A DNA stretch of 14,773 nucleotides from Peptococcaceae bacterium (GCA_019420345.1 JAHZHI010000016.1:1-14773), one strand, 5' to 3'; positions 6,690-14,085 are shown, numbered from the stretch's first letter. The notes: a model not told the origin generated them from the sequence alone. Made by a program: numbers and translations.

Positions 6690-8048
6690 TTGAAATTGAG
6701 GCCTAATACGCGACGCTGGTATTCCCCTGGGTTGGGGCTAAAGCGATGGGCGGCATTGGGCGGCGTGGCCATAGCATTGATTATTATTGGGCTGTGGTCC
6801 ATGGTAAACAACCAATACGCCAAATCGCTGGTCGTTTCGTTTGTTAATTTTTTACAGAGAAGCATTCCGGACCTGTCCGTAGGGCAAGGTCTTATTTGTG
6901 TTGCTCTGGGAATTTTTGCGGCGGTGTTTGCCGTACGCCATTTTAATGATCAATATTCAAAAATTACCAAAGGCCACTCTCAAGTGGACGCCTACTTGCA
7001 AGATGCCATGCTGGCGAATGGTCCAAAAATTGTCGTCATTGGCGGCGGAACAGGCCTGTCTGTCATTTTGAAAGGCTTGAAGCATTATACGTCAAATTTG
7101 ACAGCGGTGGTTTCGGTTGGTGACGATGGCGGCAGCAGTGGGCGATTGCGCCGAGAATTTGGTGGCATTCCTGTTGGTGATATACGTTCCTGCATTGTGG
7201 CTTTGGCCGATGAAGAAGACATTATGGAACAATTGTTCAATTATCGCTTTTCGCGCGGTGAAGGCCTCAAAGGGCATAGCTTAGGAAATTTGATGATGGT
7301 GGCACTTTCCAATATCAATGGTAATTTTCAAGAAGCCATCGGCAGCGTTGACCAGATTCTTCATTTAGGCGGGCGTGTGCTGCCAGTTACAATGGAACCG
7401 TTGGAACTTCAAGCAGAACTCATCGATGGAACCATATTAACTGGAGAATGCAACATTGGTGAAACCGAGGTGCCCATCCATCATATGATGGTAAATCCTC
7501 CCTATGCGGAGGTATTGCCAGGTGTGCTGGAAGCGATTGACACAGCTGATGCAGTCATATTGGGTCCTGGCAGCTTGTATACGTCGGTTATACCGAACTT
7601 ATGCGTGCATCAAATTGTGGATGCTATCAAGGAAAGCCGCTGCAAAACATTTTATATCTGCAATGTGACGACACAGCCAGGAGAAACATCTGATTATACA
7701 GCATCTGATCATTTACAGGCCATTTATGATCATAGCTGTTCTGAGATGATTGATTATATGCTCGTAGATGATGGAAAAACAGAAAATAAAATTGAATTGG
7801 CGGATATTCTGCTGCAAGCCAGTGTTCGTGTGACTGTGGATTATGATAAACTGGACAAAATGGACACCAAGATCATCGAAACATCCTTGGTCAGTGAAGA
7901 GAATCCTTATCATCATGATTCTCGCAAGTTGGCTGGTGCCATTCTGCGAACCTTATATTCAGACAAAGAGTACAAGCTGCGCAATGGCTTGATAAAAAAT
8001 CATCAAAACGTGAAACGCTTTCACGAGTTGGAGGAGGAATGGCAATGA
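6690..8048 (+). CDS. yvcK: YvcK/GlmR-type gluconeogenesis factor with N-terminal membrane anchor
   Basis: The CofD-like YvcK family binds UDP-GlcNAc; in Bacillus GlmR it stimulates glucosamine-6-phosphate synthesis and is needed on gluconeogenic carbon. The core starts near residue 112 with VVIGGGTGLS (115-124), then VSVGDDGGSSGRLR (141-154) and GHSLGNL (195-201). The protein has 452 residues against about 320 for the Bacillus form. The extra length is an N-terminal region with two hydrophobic segments (about 21-38 and 64-82), so the enzyme-like core is probably tethered to the inner face of the membrane. The start is TTG at 6690 with AGGAG 9 nt upstream. A later start would cut the first membrane segment. 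The stop overlaps the whiA start (ATGA), which suggests translational coupling. Confidence 0.95.
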   Translation: MKLRPNTRRWYSPGLGLKRWAALGGVAIALIIIGLWSMVNNQYAKSLVVSFVNFLQRSIPDLSVGQGLICVALGIFAAVFAVRHFNDQYSKITKGHSQVDAYLQDAMLANGPKIVVIGGGTGLSVILKGLKHYTSNLTAVVSVGDDGGSSGRLRREFGGIPVGDIRSCIVALADEEDIMEQLFNYRFSRGEGLKGHSLGNLMMVALSNINGNFQEAIGSVDQILHLGGRVLPVTMEPLELQAELIDGTILTGECNIGETEVPIHHMMVNPPYAEVLPGVLEAIDTADAVILGPGSLYTSVIPNLCVHQIVDAIKESRCKTFYICNVTTQPGETSDYTASDHLQAIYDHSCSEMIDYMLVDDGKTENKIELADILLQASVRVTVDYDKLDKMDTKIIETSLVSEENPYHHDSRKLAGAILRTLYSDKEYKLRNGLIKNHQNVKRFHELEEEWQ

Positions 8049-9019
8049 GTTTTTCTAATGATATAAAAAATGAATTGCTGCGCTTGGCGTATAATGACGA
8101 CAGTGAGCGTGTGGCGCTGTTGGCTGGGTTGGTACGTATGGATGGTACCATTTTGATTGCGGCCAAACAGCGAATCAGTCTCCAGCTGGTGAGTGAGAAT
8201 GCTGCTGTTGCAAGATTGGCATTTTCGTGGCTGAAAGAGCTTTTTCATGTCGAAGCAACGGTGACGATTCAGAGGCGTACCCGCTTAAAGAAAAATGTTC
8301 TGTATGTAGTCAATGTGCCAAGTCAGACACGCATGCAGGTATTGTTGAATTCATTGGGAATGGTTGATCAGGACGGATTGCCCTTTCGGCCGGAAATTGC
8401 TGTTGAGCTGACAGGCAGTGACAGTTTACGCCGCGCATACTTGCGTGGCGTTTTTCTTGGCAGTGGCTCGATGACCGATCCGCAGCGCAGCTACCATCTG
8501 GAAATCGTGACTCAAAGTGAAGAATATGCAGCGAATCTCATTGCCTTGATTGAGAATTATAATATTTTCCCACGCATGAGTTATCGCAAAGAAAGCATCA
8601 TTGTGTATTTAAAAGAAAGTGAACAAATTAGCGACTTTCTGGCTCTAATTGGTGCTTATGAAGCGGTGATGGCGCTGGAAAATACACGTATTCAAAAGAA
8701 CATGCGCAACCAGGTGAATCGTCTGGTGAATTGTGAAACAGCGAATATGAATAAATCCATCAATGCAGCACAGCGTCAAATTCAAAACATCCGCATTATT
8801 GCAGACCATATGGGATTGGAGAGGCTGCCGGAATCTTTACGTCAGGCAGCAGAAGCACGGCTCAACCATCCAGAAGAAAGCTTAAAGGACTTAGGACAGT
8901 TGCTTGATCCACCAGTCGGGAAATCAGGCATGAACCATCGTATGCGGCGGCTGGAAGAATTGGCTGAACAATTGCAGCTGACCGATGATGACGTAAAACC
9001 TGAGAAAGGGGATGTGTAG
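8045..9019 (+). CDS. whiA: DNA-binding protein WhiA
   Basis: WhiA is a conserved Gram-positive DNA-binding protein. It is a sporulation regulator in Streptomyces, and in Bacillus a nucleoid-associated protein affecting division and chromosome segregation. It has an N-terminal domain related to LAGLIDADG homing endonucleases (AYLRGVFLGSGSMTDP, residues 131-146, without catalytic function in this family) and a C-terminal helix-turn-helix region (about 225-310) with NRLVNCETANMNK and the signature LDPPVGKSGMNHRMRRLEELA. The start is placed at 8045 (MSFSNDIK, the typical opening), overlapping the yvcK stop as ATGA, with GAGGAGG 7 nt upstream. The in-frame ATG at 8039 touches the ribosome binding site. 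The length is 324 residues. The next gene starts on the last base of this stop codon. Confidence 0.96.
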   Translation: MSFSNDIKNELLRLAYNDDSERVALLAGLVRMDGTILIAAKQRISLQLVSENAAVARLAFSWLKELFHVEATVTIQRRTRLKKNVLYVVNVPSQTRMQVLLNSLGMVDQDGLPFRPEIAVELTGSDSLRRAYLRGVFLGSGSMTDPQRSYHLEIVTQSEEYAANLIALIENYNIFPRMSYRKESIIVYLKESEQISDFLALIGAYEAVMALENTRIQKNMRNQVNRLVNCETANMNKSINAAQRQIQNIRIIADHMGLERLPESLRQAAEARLNHPEESLKDLGQLLDPPVGKSGMNHRMRRLEELAEQLQLTDDDVKPEKGDV

Positions 9020-10926
9020 TGAAAAGAAAATGGATGATCCTCGCAGCCGCTATGATTGCCTGCACCCTTTGGGTTACGGGCTGCGGCAGCGACACAACAG
9101 AAAAAGATGCATCTGCGCCTGTTGAAGAAGTGAAAATTACAAATGAAGAGAATGTGTCACCGAACTATGACTGCATTGTTGTTGATGGCAGTCCAGAAGG
9201 CATTACCGCTGCGATTTCAGCGGCACGCAACGGATTGGATACCTTGCTCATTTGTCAGGACGATGCATTGGGCGGCTTGTATACCTTAGGCGAGCTGAAT
9301 TATATTGATGTGCCGGAGTCACGCGATGGAACTGTATTGGTGGAAGGCATTTACAAAGAATTCAGCGATGCAGTAGGTGGCTCGGGTTTTGACATCACCA
9401 CTGCAAAGAACACCTTTTATGAGATGGTTAAAGCTGAAGAAAACATTACACTGCGTGTCAACAGCTATTTTAAAGCCCCTGTGATGGATAGCCATACCGT
9501 TACTGGTGTGACAGTGGAAGAAGACGATAAAAATGTCACTTACACAGCGCCCGTTGTCATCGATGCGACGCCGGACGGTGATGTGTGTGCTGCAGCTGGT
9601 GCACCGTACACCTATGCAGGAGAAGACATCGGCGAACGGGACCGAGAAATGGGTGTAACGTTGGTTTTCCGCCTGTCTGGTGTCGATTGGGACAAAGTTG
9701 TAGAGTATGTGTCTACGCCACAAGAGGGTGCATCAGCGGCTGAAGGCGGTGCCAATGGCAACCTTGCCTGGGGCTATAGTGATGAAGGCTATGCCTACGA
9801 ACCGAAAGATGAAAATCTGCGCCTGCGCGGATTTAACATCGCGCGGCAGGACAATGGTGACGTGCTGATCAATTCGTTAATTATTTTCGATGTGGATGCT
9901 TTGGATGCGGATAGCCGCGCTGAGGGTATTGCACGCGGTCAGAAAGAACTGCCGTCGATTGTTGAGTATATGCGTGAGCACTGTGTGGGTTTTGAAAATG
10001 CCGAATTGGTTGACACCGCAGAGCAGCTTTATGTGCGTGAGACGCGTCATATTCAATGTGAATCCATGTTGACCATCGACGACGTACTGGAAAATCGTTC
10101 GCAACCTGATGGGATTGCAGTGACCAATTATCCGGTCGATGTCCAGGCGACAAAAACGCAGCGGTATGGCACGGTTGTTGGTTTCCCTGATCAATATGAA
10201 ATTGGTCTGGGCAGCTTGATCCCGTTGGAAATTGACGGCATCATGATCGTTGGCCGAGCAGCGGGGTACACATCGATGGCAGCCGGCTCGGCACGTATCG
10301 TGCCAACCGGTATGGCCTGCGCTCAGGCAGCAGGTGTGGCAGCAAAAGTGGCATTGGACAATGAGAATATTCGTGTACTGCGTGATCTATTGGCCAGTGA
10401 AGCTTCGATAAGTGAAGTTCAGAATCTGTTGGAAAAACAGGGGGCTCGTCTTGAACACGCGGAAACACATGAAGCGGTCATGGATCACTGGGCGTATCCC
10501 GGCCTCAAAGTGATTCGCAGCATGGGCTTTGCAGATGGTGGATATGACAACGATTATCGACTCGATGTTGCTGTGACAGGTCCGCGTTTTGCAAATATGA
10601 TGAACACTGTTGTAAAAAAATCGGGACTTGCTTTAGAGCCACGCATTGCGGTCAACGAAGAACCTGATAATGAAGAAATGTTGCTTGCGTTGTCGGCTAA
10701 AGTTGCAGCTTTAGATGGCAGCGCTTCACCAAGCAATTTTTCAGAAAGCGTAGCATTTTTGCAAAAAAGAAATATTTTAGATACAATATTGAGCGAAAAA
10801 TTTGCAGATCCAGCAGCGAGCGCCGATGCTGGCAGTTGTTATATGTTGGCGGCGCGTCTATATGAATATTTCCTGACGTTGCCCGGATCAACTGCTTTTT
10901 CAGCAATTGATCGGTTAAATGGATAA
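9019..10926 (+). CDS. Lipoprotein FAD-dependent oxidoreductase (FAD_oxidored/PF12831-like) with SLH-like C-terminus
   Basis: This is a 635-residue exported flavoprotein of unknown substrate. A basic start and hydrophobic segment end in a lipobox VTGC with Cys22, then a Ser/Thr/Glu-rich linker to about residue 48. The oxidoreductase domain runs from about 50 to 450: a dinucleotide-binding beta-alpha-beta unit (IVVDGSPEGITAAISAAR, 53-70), GGLYT (85-89), VIDATPDGDV (180-189), RETRHIQCE near 340-348 and the FAD-closing part IDGIMIVGRAAG to MACAQAAGVAA (405-442). Residues 488-533 (DHWAYPGLKVIRSMGF, then GGYDNDYRLD and a TGPRFANMM helix) resemble one S-layer-homology repeat. Residues about 573-620 may be a degenerate second. 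The first Gly of the nucleotide motif is Asp56. The GTG start overlaps the whiA TAG by one base (TAGTG), with an AAAGGGG site upstream, so it is coupled to whiA. Confidence 0.85.
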   Translation: MKRKWMILAAAMIACTLWVTGCGSDTTEKDASAPVEEVKITNEENVSPNYDCIVVDGSPEGITAAISAARNGLDTLLICQDDALGGLYTLGELNYIDVPESRDGTVLVEGIYKEFSDAVGGSGFDITTAKNTFYEMVKAEENITLRVNSYFKAPVMDSHTVTGVTVEEDDKNVTYTAPVVIDATPDGDVCAAAGAPYTYAGEDIGERDREMGVTLVFRLSGVDWDKVVEYVSTPQEGASAAEGGANGNLAWGYSDEGYAYEPKDENLRLRGFNIARQDNGDVLINSLIIFDVDALDADSRAEGIARGQKELPSIVEYMREHCVGFENAELVDTAEQLYVRETRHIQCESMLTIDDVLENRSQPDGIAVTNYPVDVQATKTQRYGTVVGFPDQYEIGLGSLIPLEIDGIMIVGRAAGYTSMAAGSARIVPTGMACAQAAGVAAKVALDNENIRVLRDLLASEASISEVQNLLEKQGARLEHAETHEAVMDHWAYPGLKVIRSMGFADGGYDNDYRLDVAVTGPRFANMMNTVVKKSGLALEPRIAVNEEPDNEEMLLALSAKVAALDGSASPSNFSESVAFLQKRNILDTILSEKFADPAASADAGSCYMLAARLYEYFLTLPGSTAFSAIDRLNG

Positions 10927-10952
10927 TCGTGTAATGAATGGAATGATAAGCC

Positions 10953-11789
10953 ATGATTTCAAGGAAAAGTAAATATTTACATTGGCTGATTTTATTGCTG
11001 CAAGGAGCCATTATCGGTACTGGGGCAATATTGCCAGGTGTTAGTGGCGGTGTGCTTTGCGTTGCTTTTGGTATTTACGAACCGATGATGGCGCTTTTTG
11101 AGCATCCTGTGCATTCGTTAAAAAAATACTATGGCCTTTTTGTGCCTATTATTGTTGGCGGGCTTATAGGGTTTGTTCTTTTAGCAAAAGCGGTTGAAAT
11201 TTTCTTTAGTGCTTATGCCGCGATTGCTATGGCTTTGTTTTCTGGTTTAATTTGCGGTACTTTGCCAGGCTTGTTTCAATCATCGGTTGAGCGTTATTCC
11301 ACCAAGGGATGGACTGGGTTTATTGTGACCATGGCCTTGGCTTATGTATTTTTTAGCATCATGAAAGAAGGCATGGGGAACAGTATCGCACCAAATGCAG
11401 GCTGGTATTTATTTTGTGGCATTATTTGGGGATTGAGCATGATCGTTCCTGGACTCAGTTCTTCTTCATTACTGCTTTTCATGGGATTGTATCAGCCGAT
11501 GGCTGCGGGCATTGGTAGTCTTGATATGGCTGTATTGATTCCGCTTGGTATTGGCTTCGTACTTACAGTGCTGTCTCTGGCTCGTGTCATGAATCGTCTC
11601 TTAGCCAATCATTATGCTATTGTTGCAAAAATTATTTTAGGCTTTGTAATCGCTTCCATCATAATGATTCTGCCAACAAGTTTTGCAGGTGTAACGGATA
11701 TTTTTATCAGTTTTTTGGCATTCGTTGTAGGATTTTGGTTTGCTCGATGGATGGATCAGCTTAAACTGGAGCCTGTTGAAAAAGAATAA
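10953..11789 (+). CDS. DUF368 membrane protein, probable undecaprenyl-phosphate translocase (PopT family)
   Basis: This is a polytopic inner-membrane protein of 278 residues. DUF368 members were reported in 2023 to return the lipid carrier undecaprenyl phosphate across the membrane (PopT), recycling it for peptidoglycan and polymer export. The family's twin re-entrant motifs are visible: ILPGVSGG at residues 26-33 and the half-repeat IVPGLSSSS at 164-172, each followed by a GIYEPM or GLYQPM sequence. This shows the internal duplication. Eight or more hydrophobic segments follow, with a basic N-terminus and a charged C-terminal tail. The ATG at 10953 has only a weak ribosome binding site (GGAATGATAAG), 26 nt after the preceding gene, so translation may depend partly on upstream coupling. 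It ends in the shared hairpin at 11787-11830. The family call is firm; the translocase role is by homology. Confidence 0.9.
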   Translation: MISRKSKYLHWLILLLQGAIIGTGAILPGVSGGVLCVAFGIYEPMMALFEHPVHSLKKYYGLFVPIIVGGLIGFVLLAKAVEIFFSAYAAIAMALFSGLICGTLPGLFQSSVERYSTKGWTGFIVTMALAYVFFSIMKEGMGNSIAPNAGWYLFCGIIWGLSMIVPGLSSSSLLLFMGLYQPMAAGIGSLDMAVLIPLGIGFVLTVLSLARVMNRLLANHYAIVAKIILGFVIASIIMILPTSFAGVTDIFISFLAFVVGFWFARWMDQLKLEPVEKE

Positions 11790-11830
11790 AAGAAGCGTTG
11801 ATGCGCAATCGCGTATCAACGCTTCTTTTA
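11787..11830. terminator. Bidirectional terminator shared by convergent genes, containing both stop codons
   Basis: A 20-bp stem pairs 11787-11806 with 11811-11830 around the 4-nt loop AATC. The only imperfect pair is G11803/T11814, a G-U wobble in plus-strand RNA. The outermost three pairs are the TAA of the DUF368 gene (11787-11789) and the TAA of the lysR gene (11828-11830 on minus). The arms begin with an A-run and end with a T-run, so U-tracts are present in both directions. Confidence 0.9.
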
Positions 11831-12703
11831 TGCAAAACTTTCTTTCATGAGGTCAAGCAGTGCCTGGGCGACGGGGTTGAAGACTTGATATTTTTTCCAG
11901 ATGATATTGCCTTCACTTTCGAGGCGCGGGGTGAGTGGACGGAAACAGAGGTCGGAGGTATCGCCGGTATCGATGAGTTTATCGAAGCAGAGCATGATGC
12001 CGAGTCCGGCATGAACGAGAACAGCGCCGTTGTAAGGCAGATTAAAGGTGGCGACGATGTTGAGGCGATCCTGCAGATCACCAAAAAATTTAGGGTAATC
12101 ATCGGTGATGCTTTGCACCGATAGGATAAGCGGTTGACTGAGCAAGTCAGTCACGGCAATTTCTGATTTTACTGCCAGCGGATGCGTTTTTGGCATGACA
12201 GCACCCCAAAGATCGCGCGTTGGAATGGTTAGAAAGTTGTATTTGGAAAGGTCTACAGCATTGGCGATAACGGCAAAATCGAGCAGGCCTTTGTCGAGAT
12301 CGCCAGCGATATCGGCGGTGTTGCCGCTTTTGAGGTGATAGTGGATCCCTGGATGCAATCGGTGGAGTTCGACGAGCAGTTCAGCGAGCCGTTTCATGGC
12401 TTCGGATTCGGCACAGCCGATAAAAATGTCGCCGTGAAGATCATCATCAAGGGCTTGAAATTCTTCGGTGGTTTTGTCAACCATTTGCAGAATGTCTTCA
12501 GCACGTTTGCGCAGCAGAATGCCTTCAGGGGTTAACTCAATGCGAAAACTGTGGCGAATAAAGAGGCGCTTGCCAAGTTCTTCTTCCAAACTTTTTACTT
12601 GCCGTGAGAGCGCTGATTGGCTCACATGCAAGCGCTCTGCTGCTTTAGTCATATTTTCTTCACGCGCTATTTCAAGAAAATAACGTAAAGTGCGCAATTC
12701 CAT
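11828..12703 (-). CDS. LysR-family transcriptional regulator
   Basis: This is a LysR-type regulator of 291 residues, the normal length. The N-terminal winged helix-turn-helix (about residues 1-60) reads MELRTLRYFLEIAREENMTKA, with the recognition part AAERLHVSQSALSRQVKSLE. A linker helix follows, then a periplasmic-binding-protein-like effector domain (about 90-290) beginning DIFIGCAESEAMKRL. The start is placed at 12703 because GGAGAGG (complement of 12713-12719) lies 9 nt upstream. The in-frame ATG at 12712 abuts that site and the TTG at 12721 would include it in the coding region. It is divergent from the 81-residue protein and hydrolase genes across 117 bp with overlapping promoters, so it most likely controls them and itself. 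The ligand is unknown. Confidence 0.95.
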   Translation of the reverse strand: MELRTLRYFLEIAREENMTKAAERLHVSQSALSRQVKSLEEELGKRLFIRHSFRIELTPEGILLRKRAEDILQMVDKTTEEFQALDDDLHGDIFIGCAESEAMKRLAELLVELHRLHPGIHYHLKSGNTADIAGDLDKGLLDFAVIANAVDLSKYNFLTIPTRDLWGAVMPKTHPLAVKSEIAVTDLLSQPLILSVQSITDDYPKFFGDLQDRLNIVATFNLPYNGAVLVHAGLGIMLCFDKLIDTGDTSDLCFRPLTPRLESEGNIIWKKYQVFNPVAQALLDLMKESFA

Positions 12704-12739
12704 GATGTTCATCCTCTCCAATTGAAATGATTTTTGCTC

Positions 12740-12751
12740 ATATCACGATAT
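12740..12751. promoter_or_regulatory. Candidate LysR operator palindrome in the divergent promoter region
   Basis: ATATC-AC-GATAT is a perfect 12-bp dyad. It is centred about 54 bp upstream of the predicted plus-strand start point (about 12800) and lies over the predicted start point of the lysR transcript. This is where a LysR recognition site usually sits for activation plus autorepression. A T-N11-A pair (12738/12750) overlaps it, though it is not centred on the dyad. Confidence 0.35.
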
Positions 12752-12753
12752 TC

Positions 12754-12782
12754 ATTTTATCAATTAGCGTATAAATCAGCAA
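12754..12782 (-). promoter_or_regulatory. Probable promoter of the lysR gene
   Basis: On the minus strand TTGCTG (complement of 12777-12782) is followed after exactly 17 bp by TAAAAT (complement of 12754-12759). The predicted start point near 12747 gives a leader of about 45 nt. The -35 is a modest match. Confidence 0.4.
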
Positions 12783-12787
12783 GTTCC

Positions 12788-12793
12788 TATAAT
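12788..12793 (+). promoter_or_regulatory. Probable -10 of the small-protein/hydrolase promoter
   Basis: A perfect TATAAT lies 27 nt before the ATG of the 81-residue protein. The corresponding -35 position (12765-12770, TAGCGT) does not match the consensus, as is common for promoters that need an activator. The divergent LysR is the obvious candidate. Confidence 0.45.
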
Positions 12794-12820
12794 GGAATTG
12801 CGGAAAGGAAGCGAGCAGTG

Positions 12821-13066
12821 ATGGCAAATCTTCATGATCAACAAGCTATGATTTTAGAAAATCTTCAAGATGCTGGCTGTGATGAACATCTTTGTCAAGA
12901 AATTTTGCATTATTTGTGTGGAGCACAGATTTCTTATGCACTATGTCTATTACGGCAGCACAAGAGGCAATTGCTCGCACGGCTGCATGATAACGAGTAT
13001 AAGATTGATCGTTTGGATTATTTCATGTATCAACTGAATCAAATGGTTAATAATCAGAAAGGATGA
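12821..13066 (+). CDS. Uncharacterised 81-residue helical protein in a LysR-divergent operon
   Basis: This is a small cytoplasmic protein with no signal peptide or membrane segment. It looks almost entirely helical: two helices up to about residue 45 (QQAMILENLQDAGC, then HLCQEILHYL), a basic stretch RQHKRQLLARLH (45-56) and a terminal amphipathic helix KIDRLDYFMYQLNQMV. Four cysteines (20, 25, 33, 42) are not in a metal-motif spacing I recognise. It reminds me, from memory only, of short proteins of similar plan encoded beside MerR or LysR regulators in Clostridia; I know no assigned function. The ATG at 12821 is chosen because AAAGGAA lies 10 nt upstream. Reading from 12734 would run through the promoter region. 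The next gene starts 5 nt after its stop, so the two are cotranscribed. Confidence 0.75.
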   Translation: MANLHDQQAMILENLQDAGCDEHLCQEILHYLCGAQISYALCLLRQHKRQLLARLHDNEYKIDRLDYFMYQLNQMVNNQKG

Positions 13067-13071
13067 TAGGT

Positions 13072-14064
13072 ATGGAAGATTTACAGTTAACACAGGAATG
13101 GGACAAAACTTTTCCACAAAGTGATAAAGTTTCACATAGTAAGGTAACATTTCATAACCGTTATGGTATTACTTTGGCTGCCGATGTGTATGTGCCAAAA
13201 CATGCTGAAGGAGGTTTGGCAGCGATTGCTGTCAGTGGACCGTTTGGCGCTGTAAAAGAACAGGCATCTGGTTTTTATGCTCAGACGATGGCTGAACAAG
13301 GATTTTTGACAATGGCTTTTGATCCATCTTTTACCGGCGAAAGTGGTGGCCAGCCTCGCTACATGGCATCGCCAGATATCAACACGGAAGATTTTCAGGC
13401 GGCTGTCGATTACTTATCTTGCCGCGATGATGTGGATCCGGATCGGATTGGCATCATTGGCATTTGTGGCTGGGGTGGTATGGCGTTAAATACTGCGGCG
13501 TTGGATACACGTGTTAAAGCAACAGTTGCATCGACCATGTATGATATGACACGTGTTAATGCTAAAGGTTATTTTGATGCTGAGGATTCCGAAGAGGCAC
13601 GTCATGAGAAACGAGTGGCTTTGAACAAACAACGTACGCTCGATTATCAAAGTGGCACTTATGCGTTAGGCGGCGGTGTGGTTGATCCTTTACCGGATGA
13701 TGCACCATTTTTTGTGAAAGATTATTACGATTATTATAAGACGGAGCGTGGTTACCATCCGCGTTCGCTTAATTCCAACGCTGGTTGGAATGTGACAGGA
13801 TGCATGTCGTTCATGAATCAGCCTATTTTGCAATACAGCAATGAAATTCGCAGCGCGGTGCTGATGATTCACGGCGAAAAAGCGCATTCCTGTTATTTTA
13901 GCAAAGATGCTTATGCGAATATGATTAATGGAAATCCAAATCCCGATAATAAAGAATTAATGATTATTCCTGATGCAGTTCATACTGATTTGTATGATGG
14001 CGGAAATAAGGATGCTATTCCATTCGATAAAATGACGGCATTCTTTAATACGTATTTAAAATAA
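13072..14064 (+). CDS. Alpha/beta hydrolase with cysteine nucleophile (dienelactone-hydrolase-like)
   Basis: This is a 330-residue cytoplasmic alpha/beta hydrolase with the full fold. It has an N-terminal strand region with VTFHNRYGITLAADVYVP, the oxyanion-loop region (AVSGPFGAVKEQ, 53-64), and a strand-turn FDPSFTGESGG (83-93). The nucleophile elbow is GICGWGG (130-136), with Cys132 where most family members have Ser. His304 (DAVHTDLYDGG) is the catalytic base candidate and Glu269 in HGEKAHS lies near the usual acid position. A Cys-His pair is typical of dienelactone hydrolases. The substrate is unknown. The start is placed at 13072 (MEDLQLTQEW), 8 nt after AAAGGA; the ATG at 13063 touches that site and overlaps the preceding stop. 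A terminator follows at 14086-14116. Confidence 0.9.
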   Translation: MEDLQLTQEWDKTFPQSDKVSHSKVTFHNRYGITLAADVYVPKHAEGGLAAIAVSGPFGAVKEQASGFYAQTMAEQGFLTMAFDPSFTGESGGQPRYMASPDINTEDFQAAVDYLSCRDDVDPDRIGIIGICGWGGMALNTAALDTRVKATVASTMYDMTRVNAKGYFDAEDSEEARHEKRVALNKQRTLDYQSGTYALGGGVVDPLPDDAPFFVKDYYDYYKTERGYHPRSLNSNAGWNVTGCMSFMNQPILQYSNEIRSAVLMIHGEKAHSCYFSKDAYANMINGNPNPDNKELMIIPDAVHTDLYDGGNKDAIPFDKMTAFFNTYLK

Positions 14065-14085
14065 TCTCATTACACTCATCCTTGT

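Noticed and set aside
8432..8482. LAGLIDADG homing-endonuclease-like motif
   Set aside because: This is the normal N-terminal domain of WhiA, which has lost nuclease function throughout the family; there is no sign of an intron, intein or mobile element.
10886..10912. Inverted repeat GATCAA...TTGATC near the 3' end of the FAD oxidoreductase gene
   Set aside because: It lies inside the coding region, has a mismatch, and is not followed by a T-run on either strand, so it is unlikely to be a terminator between this gene and the DUF368 gene.
12734..12820. N-terminal extension of the 81-residue protein to 12734
   Set aside because: That stretch contains the divergent promoters and a perfect TATAAT, has no ribosome binding site before 12734, and the ATG at 12821 has a well-placed AAAGGAA.
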